A stretch of 64,000 nt of DNA from Notospermus geniculatus (Eukaryota; Nemertea; Pilidiophora; Heteronemertea; Lineidae): positions 81,373-145,372 of the forward strand of contig NMRB01000898.1 in the NCBI GenBank assembly GCA_002633025.1. The letters run 5' to 3'. Below are positions 32,981-43,546 of the stretch, one piece after another. Position 1 is the first letter of the stretch; every line of letters starts with the position of its first letter. The notes beneath the pieces were generated by a model. It did not search any database, had not been told where the DNA came from, and saw only the letters and a list, made by a program, of their open reading frames with translations. The translations under genes and the position numbers were made by a program.

Positions 32981-33055
32981 CGGCGTCAACACCTGGTGAT
33001 GACGTCAAAACGTCATGCCTTGGAAGTTTTCATGTCGTCGTCGGTCATTGAGGCC

Positions 33056-33228
33056 GGTGTAACGTTTTTGAGCGTTCCCCATCTGTGAGTGTTCCCCTGC
33101 TATTGCCTGACGGAATAAGCCGCGACTCGACAATGGAGTCACACAGAGAAACGTGTCGATCTATCTGCCAGTGTTTCCAGAACAATAGGGGGAACACTGA
33201 CACACGGAAACACTGAAAAACTTTACAC
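33056..33228. repeat. GGTGTAACGTTTTT palindromic MITE, copy 2
   Basis: GGTGTAACGTTTTTGAGCGT and AACACTGAAAAACTTTACAC are the ends. The interior shares GGAATAAGCCGCGACT-type sequence (complement) with the 11553 copy. Confidence 0.75.
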
Positions 33229-33245
33229 ATTTGTGAAAGTAACCC

Positions 33246-33735
33246 AGGTCCTAGTAAGTAGGGTCCGCGGGACCCTAACTCCTAGGAATCTAAAGCTGTG
33301 TTCACACTGAAACCGACTTGAAAGCGTTTTCCGTAAAACGTTTTACGGAAAACGCTTTCGACCAAAAACGACTGTGCCACACTACAGTCACCAAAGCGTT
33401 TTCAAAACGGTTGTCGCGCCCGAATGACGTCGAGTCGTTTTGAAACCACTTCTGGAACCGTTTTCGTTAAAACGCTTTCAAACCGTTTTAAGAGGGCTCT
33501 AGTGTGGCACCCTAAACCGTTTTAACATCTTAAAACGTTTTCAAACCGTTTTAAAAGCCCAGTGTGAACGCAGCTTAAGTCCTACGGTCATGGACAACTA
33601 GGAACTGTAGTCCTAGGACCAAGAGTCCTAGGAACCAATGTCCTAGGACTGCGCCTCCTTAGGAATAGAGGTCCAACATTTAGAAAAAGTGGTCCTAGGC
33701 GGACTTCCGTTACGATAGAAATCTAGGATCCCAAG
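33246..33735. repeat. Degenerate CCTAGG-rich tandem repeats split by a MITE
   Basis: GTCCTAGGACC-like units of about 22 bases occur on both sides (33246-33290 and 33579-33735) of the inserted element at 33291-33578. Confidence 0.6.
33291..33578. repeat. MITE with AAGCTGTGTTCACACTG ends and AAAACGTTTT stems
   Basis: TAAAGCTGTGTTCACACTG and CAGTGTGAACGCAGCTTAA are the inverted ends. Words of the form AAAACGNTTT fill both arms. Confidence 0.85.
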
Positions 33736-33765
33736 TTCTACTCAAAATTAGGTTGATATACATCT

Positions 33766-33850
33766 GCGAATGAAAAATATGTGCAGAATACTTTGAGTTA
33801 TGCACATGATGCACATAACTCAAAGTATTCTGCACATATTTTTCATTCGC
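33766..33850. repeat. Near-perfect hairpin, 40-bp arms, 5-base loop
   Basis: GCGAATGAAAAATATGTGCA opens and its complement closes; about 38 of 40 positions pair. The size fits either a micro-MITE or a hairpin RNA. No flanking duplication is evident. Confidence 0.85.
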
Positions 33851-34079
33851 TCTGAGGTGCTGCAATTTGAAAACTTGCGCCAAGCACGACCTGATGAAAA
33901 TGGTGCCAAGATTTGGTCCCTGCGGGGATATACATGTAGTCATGACAAGATCACCCTCGGTAAAACGTCATGTAAAGTGCATATAACTCCGGTTAGAGCG
34001 CACTATGGCTCTATTCCTCTCCGGAATGCTCGCCAGGCACATCGTTCACGTGCCCTTTCAGGCGTCGATACATCAGGTC

Positions 34080-34265
34080 CTTTCCTGGGAATGCAAGTCC
34101 GCCGGACCTGCTTTCCTCGGAATGGTAGTCCGCCGGACCCGCTTTCCTCGGAATGCAAGTCCGCCGGACCTGCTTCCCTCGGAATGCTAGTCCGCCTGAC
34201 ATGCTTTCCTAGACATACAAGTCCACAGACCAACATTCCTCGAAATCAGAATCCGACAGACCTAC
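34080..34265. repeat. 31-bp tandem repeat, six units
   Basis: The unit contains CCTCGGAATGCAAGTCCGCC. The first four are well conserved and the last two decay. Frames open on both strands are a by-product and the unit is not a multiple of three. Confidence 0.85.
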
Positions 34266-34344
34266 GACTAGAAATCGAAATCCAAAAGACAATGTTGTGT
34301 AATGATCGAAGATGACAAGAAAAAAACAATTTTAAACAAAAAAG

Positions 34345-34425
34345 CAGTTGCCCGACAGGGAGTCGAACCCGCAGTATTTGCTTAATGTGCAGGTCCCCGA
34401 ACCACTACACCACGAGTGACCGGCT
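34345..34425 (-). mobile_element. tRNA-derived unit
   Basis: On the minus strand TCGTGGTGTAGTGGTTCGGG (A-box-like) precedes CTGCACATTAAGC and the B-box GGTTCGACTCC. Acceptor stems do not pair well. Confidence 0.6.
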
Positions 34426-34677
34426 GACCGAAGACCGAATATTTTAGCTATTTGAATGCATGTCCTATAAAAGAGCTATACAGAGGGTATTGGTAAACAG
34501 AGAAATCAAGAAATGAAGAAATCGAGAACTCACAAGATCGATTAGTTAGACCTCTGTCTTTCGACATTATTCAGATCTCACGTGTAAGGCCATATAAATA
34601 AAATGTTTGATTAGCATCTTTCCACTCTCAACTTTTGACAAGGCGGGAGTTTTTTAAAATGTTTTATTAAGTTTGAG

Positions 34678-34678
34678 N
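34678..34678. other. Single ambiguous base (n)
   Basis: The only non-ACGT base of the window. It lies 15 bases before a G/C-run hairpin (34693-34735, GGGGGGAGACCCCCC), so local base calls may be unreliable. Confidence 0.95.
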
Positions 34679-34899
34679 GCAGCGCAAGGTCGGGGGGAGA
34701 CCCCCCGACCCCCCCCTTTCTGGGGGAAACCCCCAGGCCCCTAGCTTGATAATAAGTCCTCCTGGTAAAGTCATGGGGCGCTGTCTGGCCATGGTGGTGG
34801 TGGTAGGCCTGACGGCAGTGCCATAAATCCTCCCTGCCAAAACTGTGTGGTGAGACCTGGAAAGATTCTGACGTCACATGCCATTCTCGTCAAAACTGT

Positions 34900-35210
34900 G
34901 TAGTGAGACGTGAACGGATGCTTGACCAATGACGTTGCGTCTTGCGACGTGGTGACGTTTGCTTAGCAACGCGTTATTGCAAATGGCGGCGATGTCGTTT
35001 GCCCGAGAGGGGCGGAGATCATGCGATATAGGCCCATTTCAGAAATATTTCCGTATATTCTTTTCACGACGTGCTTCAAATAATTATTTAAGTTGGTGTT
35101 GAGTACGAACGTTGGGTCTAGAACGCGTGGGTGAACTGATCACGCACGAAACGAGATCTAAATTCTCCCAGATTGCAACACTCCAAGATGGTGGCCAGTC
35201 ACTTTTCCAA
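34900..35210. promoter_or_regulatory. Possible CpG-rich promoter-like stretch
   Basis: TTGCTTAGCAAC (RFX X-box half-like), AAATGGCGGC and AAGATGGTGGCC (YY1-like) and several GACGT words cluster here. No TATA box and no linked gene is found; the 139-codon frame at 35112-35531 has no support. Confidence 0.25.
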
Positions 35211-35742
35211 AACCGGAAGCCGAACACGTCGACAAAAACTTCTTTTCCCGAATTGGTCATTCGACTTGAACTACTTCACTTGTTACATTTTTCGGGGGTA
35301 ACCCTCGGTGAACAGAAATATATTTATTCGTGCGCCTCCCTCTCGTTTTCGCGACGGCGCCCGCGGTTCCCGGGACCCCATGGGCAAACAACGAATTTCT
35401 TAAAGTTACACTTTTTTGAAACTGTCAGTATGTGGATTCGCAATGAATTCTGGGTACTTTTTTCTCCCCTCGTGTACATTGCCATAAAAGCGCTTCGCGC
35501 GGCGGCTTCGCCGCCGCGCTGCGCGCTATGATGCTGCTTTGAACAATGTATGATGATGTTCAAAATTTTAGCTGCAATGTCACAAGACAGAAATCGACAA
35601 ACAAGCTTGGACATCATCATACAAATGTTTGATGATGTTTTGAACAAATGTATGATCGTGTAGACGAGCCTTTAACAAATAGTCTCCATCGAATATTGCC
35701 TTCGCGGCTTCTTTTTGAGTACTTGGAAGTCCTTCCACGGAG

Positions 35743-35778
35743 AATTTGCATTTGCATTTGCATGAAATTTGCATTTCA
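35743..35778. other. Four ATTTGCAT octamers in 36 bases
   Basis: TTTGCATTTGCATTTGCATG is followed by AATTTGCAT. The octamer matches POU-family sites, but this could be a short microsatellite. The remaining sequence 35540-36025 holds no supported gene. Confidence 0.5.
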
Positions 35779-36024
35779 TCGACCGCCACCTGAGCTGCCG
35801 ATGCAAGCTTTGCCGTGATTGGTTGCTATTTTTGGGACCGGGGAAATCCTTGAACACGGAATGTGGTTTGCTTGCGTGAAGGTCAAGGGAGGAGAAGCCG
35901 AATCTTGACCTGAACTCAGTGAAGATGTTTGCAACCTGCTACCTGCGATTGAATACGATCGCCAGAAACTGATACCGGGCGCCCACCGATTGCCGACTGA
36001 AATTAACCACATAACCACAGTTAA

Positions 36025-36180
36025 CCTTTTTTTCATTTTGTTAGTTTCACTTCAATTTATTTTTTCTGGTCGACTTTTTATCATATCGATCTCGCGTGGC
36101 TGTCAGAAAATTGTCAACCAAATATTGCATTCTTTGAGCCAAAATTTAAAAAATTAGACCTAGGCCAATGAAAAATAATC
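36025..36180. repeat. Fragment of the 600-bp SINE-bearing repeat
   Basis: TTCATTTTGTTAGTTTCACT to CCAATGAAAAATAATC matches 59110-59262, lacking the tRNA-like part. Confidence 0.75.
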
Positions 36181-36305
36181 AATCATAAGAATAGACTCAA
36201 AGACTCTTTTCTGTAATCTCTTAAGCCTAGGTCACAAATGCACCGGGCCCCGTACGATTTCCCCACCCAGCGGCTTGCTGTGGATTTTAGATACTGAAAC
36301 ACGGA

Positions 36306-36445
36306 TCTTAGGCTGAGTTTACATCGAGGCACACGCGACACGAACACGCAGGCGAACAAAGGTTTCATGGGGATGAATCCTTTGTGAAGCCATTGTTCGC
36401 CTGCGTGTTCCTGTCGCGTGTGCCTCGATGTAAACTCAGCCTAAG
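36306..36445. repeat. GGCTGAGTTTACATCG palindromic MITE
   Basis: CTTAGGCTGAGTTTACATCG and its complement bound arms of about 52 bp containing GGCACACGCGACACGAACAC. It ends four bases before the TSD of the 36458 element. Confidence 0.9.
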
Positions 36446-36457
36446 ATGAATTATGCC

Positions 36458-36942
36458 TAGTCCGAACACTGCCTCCTGTTGCTCATTTGCAGAACTGACG
36501 GCGCAACAAGAGTCAGATGAAGCCTATCGCGGGGGGTCTATTTTGATTGGTCCGTCCGTCTCCAGGTCGTATTTTGAATACATTTAGTGCACGGCAATCG
36601 TATCACTTGACAACGCTGCTCTCAGGCTATATTTGCTTACATTTCAACCAGCTACACTCACAATCACGCTCTCTGTTCACTCTTAGCCGGACAAACAATA
36701 AGAAAACGGCAATTTGTTATCAAAATCACCAAAAATATTCCCCTCGAAAAGCTGAATCGGCGAATGCACAGCATCGCCATCATTACAGTTTGAGGTCACG
36801 TGATACGAGAATCCACCAATCCGTGATCTGATCATGCTGATGACGTAGAACCAAAATCTGGTTCTTCGGTTACTCATCATCTGACTCTGTATTGCGTCCA
36901 GCAGATTCTAAAAATAGCAATACGAGTCAGACGTTCGGACTA
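36458..36942. mobile_element. Intact 485-bp TIR element with 9-bp target duplication
   Basis: TAGTCCGAAC (36458-36467) and GTTCGGACTA (36933-36942) are the inverted ends. AATTATGCC is duplicated exactly at 36449-36457 and 36943-36951. A 9-bp duplication is typical of Mutator-like elements and also seen in a few others. The left half holds a broken trace of the helicase fragment found at 32724, so it is an internal-deletion derivative. Confidence 0.9.
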
Positions 36943-37082
36943 AATTATGCCGAGATCGTCTCAATAGATAAGAGGAAATTAGACTGGATCAAATTGGGCA
37001 GCGTGGAAAATGGCCAAAATGTCTGTTTTTACTCGCCGTACGGGCCCCGGAGTTGATATGTGACCTAGGCTTTACTATAAAG

Positions 37083-37382
37083 TGCCTGAGGAAGACACCC
37101 ATTGGGGTCGAAAATGTGCGAAAGGGGCTGTTTTAACTTAAGCTTTCATTTTACCAAGTAGATGTAAAAATTATTCTGCTTGGCCTGGTTCCAGACGTTA
37201 TGAAAGGGGCTGTTCACTTAGGCTGTCATACTACCATAATTCTGCTTGGCCTAAGAGTGTAGGCCTAAGTCCAGTCGTCAATTTCAGGCAGGTGGACACA
37301 AAGGGGTCCTGACCACCACGCCAAGCAGAATAATTTTTACGTCTATTTGGTAAAATGAAGGCTTAAATAAACAGCCCCTTTT
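37083..37382. repeat. CCAAGCAGAATAAT palindrome with a GAGGAAGAC...GGGGTCGAAAA motif
   Basis: GAGGAAGACACCCATTGGGG leads into arms that hold ATTATTCTGCTTGGCCTGG and the complement. The same block in inverted order is at 59283-59565. Confidence 0.75.
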
Positions 37383-37498
37383 GGAGACGACGTATTATAT
37401 CATTTTGTGTGTCATTCTTTGTGCTTTATTTTTTGGATATTCTCCCTTCACAATACTAATGATGAAATGTTGGCCTCTGATGATCTGATGATTAATTA

Positions 37499-38081
37499 TT
37501 TTTCATAGGCCTATAGATCTAATTTTTCAAAATTTTGCCTCAAAAATGCAATATTTTATTCACAATTTTCTGACAGCCATGCAAGATTGATATGATAAAA
37601 AGTGGACAAGAAAAAAAATAAAATGAAGTGAAACTAACGAAATGAAAAAAAGAACTGTAACGACAGGATTCGAACCCCTGCCCTTCCGTTTGATAACCGC
37701 GCGTGCTAACCAATTGGCTACCGAGGCCCGTGCTCTCTAACAGAGATACTGTAGACTAAAACAGCGATAGTATCGAGCGCCATCTAGCGTCTTCGTTCGG
37801 CAAACATCACTGCGGTTTGCTCTCTGCGAGCCGACATCTCTGCGAGAAAAATATAAAAATCGGGTAAAACTTTCGTGTTTATCGACAAACTTACACATCT
37901 GTTTTGCAAGAAATATATTCGTTTTGGGAAAACACACACGTTTTGCCGAAATTAATCACGTTTTGTATGTTTTGTATGTCTGTTTTTACACAGAAATATC
38001 TGTTTTGGCACAAAAACATATGTTTTACACTTACAAATACGTTTTGTGCACGTCTAATTTATGCGGACATAACCGCCCATA
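37499..38081 (-). mobile_element. ~600-bp repeat containing a tRNA-like unit, copy 1
   Basis: From TTTTTCATAGGCCTATAGAT to CATAACCGCCCAT. The tRNA-like part (37669-37735, minus strand) has the B-box GGTTCGAATCC; the other part is rich in AAAACGT and ACGTTTTGT words. Further copies are 58688-59262 (inverted) and 59709-60238. Confidence 0.8.
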
Positions 38082-38381
38082 CGCAACTTGGTTGGAAGCG
38101 GTAATTAGGCCTATTCCTCGATAGCCATTTTAGAAGGCGGCAGGGTCCAGGTAGTTCGGCCCGCACCCGGGTACGCCTGTCCTAGTGACTGACAACGGTT
38201 GGCGACTTCTAGGAACCAGCAGCAACTGAGCAGATACTCATACAGGCCGATGTACAGTACGGCTACGCGCACCGGCACATACCACTGCCGGCGACCGTTG
38301 CCGCTAGACTTTCCAACCAGTTGCTCATGTTCTACTCGTTGGAACGGTTGCTTCGGGTAAAGCTAGGAATCCACCTGTGAT

Positions 38382-39460
38382 TATCAAGATCGGAAACCAT
38401 ATTGTGTTTGGTCATGGTGTCTGTCTGTGTGTGTGTATCTGTCTGTCTGTCTGTCTGTCTGCCTGTGTGTCTATCTGTCTGTTCAGTCTGTCACACCTGT
38501 AACTTTATTCCTGCAAGAGCTACAGACCTGATGTGACCTACCCCAAAGTAACATGACCTGAGCTACAAAATGGAATGAAAATTTCCGGTCTCCGATACCT
38601 GGTTCATGGTGAAATTGATATATCAAAAGTTGAGATTTTGTCTGTCACACTTTTGTTTCTTGAATAACTTGTCTCCGAGGCACTAGTAACAAGTTCCTTC
38701 CCTATGTTTATGACCCTTGGCAAGATACTGGCATCAACAAATTTATTCTCCAGTGTCCGCATCATAATGATATTGATATTGATATATCAAATTTTGATAT
38801 TTTGACATATCGGGAAATCTGCCACAGTAAGCAACTTGAAACTGTTATCACAACATCATAGCTCATCCACGGATGTTATTGCAACTGAAATTTTCTGTTT
38901 GCACCTGCTTGGTCGCATGATATTTGCTGATATCATGGTGAGATTTGATATTCAAATTTGATAACATGACATAAGTCAGAATCTCGTGATGGTAGAAGCA
39001 TAAAACCTTCACCTATACCATACCCTAGGTTATCAAGGATAAGCGTTCAGATTACGCAATGACCTTGAAGGTCAGGGGTCAAGGTCAAGGTCAAACAGTT
39101 CTAAAGCGCAAATCTCCTCGGAATTTCAGGAGAAAACGAATTAGAAGCCTGAATTAACCATCCCCGACAGGCTTATGGTCTCACTCCGCAGTTCCTATAG
39201 GTGTCCTCCCCCTCAAGTAGTACATATTTAATAGTGAGATTTCATATGATATATAAGTTGGGACTGGAATTACAAGGAAGCTGATTTTGAGGGCCATTTT
39301 GACCTGTGTTCACCTAACTGTGGAGTGAGACCTATATCAGGGATCCTGTTCCAGTTACGCAATACTTCTCAAGGTCAGAGGTCAAGGTCACCGTTAACTA
39401 GCTCTAAGTAGTAATTCTCATCGGAAACCATTGATATCGCTTCGATGTCCTTCTCTTGTT
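38382..39460 (-). repeat. TGACCTTGACCT repeat, inverted copy 3
   Basis: This is the reverse complement of 12208-13399, lacking one internal unit. It starts with ATCAAGATCGGAAACCATA and ends GATGTCCTTCTCTTGTT. A MITE is inserted at 39174-39351. Confidence 0.85.
39174..39351. repeat. MITE with GGTCTCACTCC ends, inserted in the repeat
   Basis: GGTCTCACTCCGCAGTT and AACTGTGGAGTGAGACC are the inverted ends, each flanked by TAT. Comparison with copies at 12.2 and 56 kb shows the uninterrupted sequence. Confidence 0.8.
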
Positions 39461-39641
39461 TGAAGCATGATTTTGCTTTGCGACTTTACTTGTACGTCAC
39501 AAGATTTTAGTATTGTTGACGCGCGCGGGGTCTCGGGTGTTTTTTTTCAGAGCCGGGCTTGGACGGGTCTCAAAAAGACTTCAGATTTCTGTGTAATCTA
39601 ACCACGGCTTAAATTCGTTGGAGTGTTCGGCTTGATTGGTA

Positions 39642-39959
39642 TTAAGCCTTGTTCACACTGGCGGCACGGTGCGATGTGTTGAAGAAATCGCCGAGCGGTG
39701 TCAGTTTTGACATTGCGCGGCACGGCGCGACGCGGTTACCTGCGGTGGTATGATTAGCGAAAATGACATCAAATTGTGCCAGAAATGTCCTTTAAACACG
39801 ATGCCCGCGGGATTTCCCTTCCGGTTTCCTCCAGCGGCAGGCGATTCGACGCGGAAAAATACTGCAGGAGCGATCGGGGGCGGTAAATCGCTCGTCGCGT
39901 GCTACCGCTTCTCAATCGCATCGTGTCGCACCGCAAGTGTAAACAGCTGTAAGGCTTAA
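39642..39959. repeat. TTAA-flanked MITE (AAGCCTTGTTCACACTG)
   Basis: TTAA stands at 39642-39645 and 39956-39959. The arms pair over GGCACGGTGCGATG / CATCGTGTCGCACC. Confidence 0.8.
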
Positions 39960-40288
39960 GCCTAGTTCACTGCAGGTGCGGTGCGATGCGAAATTTTTCG
40001 CGCCTGATTGTTTCCACTGTAAAGCTGCTTTTCCACGAGACGTTTGCGGGCGCGGATTTGGACGCGGGCGCGGGTGCGAGTGAAATAGCTAAAGGGAAAT
40101 ACGTTGGATTGATTTTTTCCACCCGCGCCCGCCTCCTAATCCGCGCCCGCAAACGCCTCGTGGAAAAGCAGCTTAGGGCTCAGAATCCATGAATGGAAAA
40201 TCGCTTGAATGGAAAGCCAGCCTAAAATAGGAGCGATTAGGCGCGAAAATATCGCATCGCACCACGTCGCGAGTGGGAACAAGGGCTT
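39956..40288. repeat. Adjoining MITE with a nested MITE
   Basis: The outer ends are TTAAGCCTAGTTCACTGCAG and the complement near 40288, both with GCGATGCGA. A second palindrome (40020-40175, AAAGCTGCTTTTCCACGAG and complement) sits inside. The left TTAA is shared with the preceding element. Confidence 0.8.
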
Positions 40289-40359
40289 GTTTGGTCTATT
40301 CTTCAATGGTTCAAGCAAAGTAAGGCTTGGTATGGTAGGAGACGCAAGTTCAAGCAAGT

Positions 40360-40571
40360 AAAGCAGAATTCACACGAGGACGGTTCTGACGGCGGTTCAG
40401 CACGGTTCAATAGGAAGGTTTGGAAATCAAACGATAACTTTATTTTTCATACTACACATTAACCGGATTTTATATTGCATTTATCGCTTGATTTATTGTT
40501 TGATTTCTAAACCTCCCTATTGAACCGTGCTGAACCACCATCAGAACCGTCCTCGTGTGAGACCTGCTTTA
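40360..40571. repeat. Palindrome with an AGGGAGGTT MITE at its exact centre
   Basis: The outer arms are 40360-40410 and 40521-40571 (CACGAGGACGGTTCTGACGG and complement). Between them 40411-40520 is an AGGGAGGTT-family element (TAGGAAGGTTTGGAAATC / GATTTCTAAACCTCCCTA). Confidence 0.85.
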
Positions 40572-40789
40572 GAAATATAGATTTTTGCTTCAGGCCAACA
40601 AAGCCTGCGGCGGTAATTTCATGATGTAGTACCTATTATTTTTATGTTTTTGCAACATTAGACAGCTGCGTTGAAGCGAAAAAAATATTCAGTGGTATAT
40701 AAAGGATGATGGCACTGTTAACGATGTCATAGGAATCATCAACGGGTTCAGTCCGCAGACTGCGCAATCTCATGTTGGAACGGATGGGC

Positions 40790-41396
40790 AATTTAGTCCG
40801 GACGCAAAACCCCGATTTTCTGAGAAGTGGTACTTTTTGTATAACAGCAATCTTTTGCATTTTTTATATCGCCGAATGACAGAGATTCAGAATCCGCCGA
40901 GTGGCACTCTGGCACCCTTGAGCATTTTGAGAAAATCCCGTTTTAATTTTTGGAACTGACTTTATCATTGGACGTCAGACGCAACGACTGGGCTTTGTAC
41001 AGGAGACTGGAACCCCATGTACAGCTAACCTTTAAACGGTTGGGTTTACACCCCATAAATGTATTATCACGAGATAGAAACCTGGGTCCTCGTAACCAAA
41101 TAAGCAAGTTTTTGGTAGTGTTTACGTAGTTACGTAATTGGAAACGGCATTTTATTTAAATCCCACCGTTTAAAAGTTAGCAGTACATCGGGTTCCATTC
41201 TCCTGTACCAAGCTCAGTCGTTGCGTCAGCTGACGTCTAATGATAAAGTCAGTTCGAAAAATTCAAAGGGATTTTCTCCAAACGCTCAAGGGTGCCAGAG
41301 TGCTGGAGACCATTTGGAGATATAAAAAATGCAAAAAAATTGCTGTTATACAAAATTTCCCACTTTTTCGTTCTGCGTCCAGACTAATTTCAGGTA
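40790..41396. repeat. ~600-bp fold-back just upstream of the GPCR
   Basis: The left arm (40790-41045) and right arm (41155-41396) pair along most of 240 bp, sharing TATAACAGCAAT, CTCTGGCACCCTTGAGC and GACTTTATCATT. The inner ATGTACAGCTAAC and ATAAATGTATTA words recur in the palindrome at 57900-58365. Confidence 0.8.
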
Positions 41397-41437
41397 AAAT
41401 TGAATTCGCTAAACCAGCCGACTGTCACGGAATAGGA

Positions 41438-42486
41438 ATGACGAACTCAACTCTCCCGACGCTTGAGGTAACAAAAGTTCATGGGATGAAATGTTCCACA
41501 TACGAATTGTATTCCATCAGCGGTCACTACTATACATTCAGGTTTGTGGTATACATTCCTATATATTCTGCCATCATCCTCTTCGGTTTGATCGGCAATG
41601 TTATGGCATACATAGTCTTGGGAAGGGAGAGACCGTTCAAGTCCACTTCTTTCATACTCCGCATACTCGCTGTGGCAGATTCACTTGTGCTGATATCAAG
41701 ATTGTTCTACAGTTGTTTACCGAGGTACTACCGATTCTTTGGTATACTGTTTTTGTTCTATAAATTTTATCAACTTGCCTAAGAACATTCGTTTCGTTTT
41801 CAAAGATGTGGTCCATCTATCTTGTAATCTGCGTCACGTCGGAACGTTTCGTTGCCGTTTGTTGGCCTCTGAAAGCGGCGTCGATTTGTACCATCAGGAA
41901 TGCAAGGTTCGCATGTCTTTTTACCGGCCTATTTGCATTTTCGTACAGTGTTGTGGAAATATTAATGTCCTACACAGAATGGATATATGACCCCTGCACT
42001 GAATCATTTTTACCATTCCGACGCCGACAGCCCTATTATAATATTTACTACAGGGTAATATATCAAGTCATTTTACGTTACGTCCTCTGGTTGTTGGGGC
42101 CTATTTCATGTTTGGGCTTTATGACTTACCATCTGCTTGTTGCACTGAAACAGTCGGCGGTAATCAATCTTACCTCCGCTGCCAAGAAGACCAATGATAA
42201 CACGGTGGCTATTTCAAGAAGGGTGGTGGCTGTCGTCATTGGGTTTACACTGTTAGAGTTGCCAGGATGTTTGGTCGAGTGTCCATACCTCCTTTTCTTA
42301 TACACTGGTGAACGCCATGTTGACAAACAAACTGTGTATGCATTCTTAACGTTTTCCTATTTACTCGGTACTTGTAATAGTTTTGTAAATTTCTACATAT
42401 ACATCGTCACGGGTTCGAGGTTCAGACGTAACGTACAAGCGTTGTTATGTGGGTGTAAAACCAGAATTAGTGGGCATCGTGATTGA
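41438..42486 (+). pseudogene. Rhodopsin-class GPCR, intronless, one frameshift
   Basis: A seven-transmembrane receptor of about 349 residues starts at ATG 41438; the longer upstream frame lies in a fold-back and is not used. Residue 3 begins an N-glycosylation site (NST). TM1 carries G-N (residues 53-54), TM2 has LAVAD (D81), TM3 ends in ERFVAVCWP (ERF for DRY), TM7 has NSFVNFYIY, and the tail ends in a CGC palmitoylation-like motif. It looks like a peptide receptor of the FMRFamide-receptor-like type common in invertebrates; the ligand is unknown. The first frame ends at 41782 (TAA), while the second frame is open from 41764, so a single-base deletion near 41776-41782 splits the gene between TM2 and TM3. 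All else is intact, so it is either a young pseudogene or an assembly error. The stop is at 42484-42486. Confidence 0.85.
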
Positions 42487-42779
42487 GATTGAAGGAAACG
42501 TCAGAATTACTCGGCGAGCTCGTAGCATCTTTTGACTACAGATCTGTGATTTTAGTTGGGGACCATGTTTACAAATTGGGAAAAATGTGTGCCCAGTTTG
42601 AAGGCCGACTGCTTTGCACTTATCTATCCGTTTGAAACATTTCAACTACCATTGAGAAGACAAGAATCTCTAGTTTTCAAATGTCTAAGCAGTTTGAAAA
42701 TAGACTTAGGGACCTGGCCGCAACCACCATGGAATTCAATCATTTGAGCCTCAAAAGTTTGCAATTTCACGCCAACAGA

Positions 42780-43060
42780 GTTACATCGTGGGCGCCGCCG
42801 ACGTGACATGACGTCGTCCTTCACGCAAGTGGTCCCCAACCAACGTCATGGATCTGTAACTAGGCAATAGTGATTCACGTGACGTCACACTCCAATACCG
42901 CCATTGGCATCAAAATGTCAAGCGACGTGACGCCATAAACACAGCGTCCTTACACAGATCGTGCCGTCAAAACGTCATGACGTGACAGCCGTTCGTTTGA
43001 CGTAACGACGTCATTTCGCCGTCGCACAATGACGTTGCTGACGTCACGGAAGGCCCGTCT
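42780..43060. other. Cluster of TGACGT/ACGTCA words
   Basis: About ten CRE-like words occur in 280 bases downstream of the GPCR, among them GTGACGTCAC and GCTGACGTCACGG. Some are palindromic and may stem from repeats. Confidence 0.4.
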
Positions 43061-43147
43061 ACACAGTCCAGAATACACATTCATGGACATTGTATGATTA
43101 TAATGGGGTAAGGAAAACGAAAAGAAATGGGGAACCCGCACACTAAG

Positions 43148-43468
43148 GTCACAACGTGGCGCTGCGAGCGATGTGACCGAAATCTCTTTTTTCTAACGTT
43201 ATTTCCATTTATTTCTGGCGTGAAAATAAACCATTTGTGTTGGTCGCATGGCAGTAAAACTTACATCATCGTGTAGCAGATGAAATTTTCTTTAATCTCA
43301 TTCCTTTTCTTCTTAAAATTAAGAGCTCCGATAGCGATAAGGACAACGTCATTTGTCTCATTCTTGCTGTAGAAAAATGTACAGGAAATTTTTTCATGAC
43401 GCAACGTCAACACCATGTCGTCAATGGCGTCGTTTCGGTACAATCGCTCGCAGCGCCGACCTGTCGGG
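43148..43468. repeat. GGCGCTGCGAGCG MITE, copy 2 (inverted)
   Basis: The ends GTGGCGCTGCGAGCGATGTG and CGCTCGCAGCGCCGACCTGT match copy 3 at 55100-55421 in inverted orientation; no nested insertion. Confidence 0.85.
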
Positions 43469-43546
43469 ATAAACCGCAGGGCGGGTTCCTTATTGGAGAG
43501 AAAGTTCCTTATTTTTTCAAAACTGGGCAAGAAGTGCACTGATTTT

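Noticed and set aside
34003-34315. Overlapping frames on both strands with repeated SAGPA/VRRT words
   Set aside because: Made entirely of the 31-bp tandem repeat, which is not a multiple of three.
35112-35531. 139-codon frame over a CpG-rich stretch
   Set aside because: No domain; includes a GC palindrome at 35485-35530 and no splice signals.
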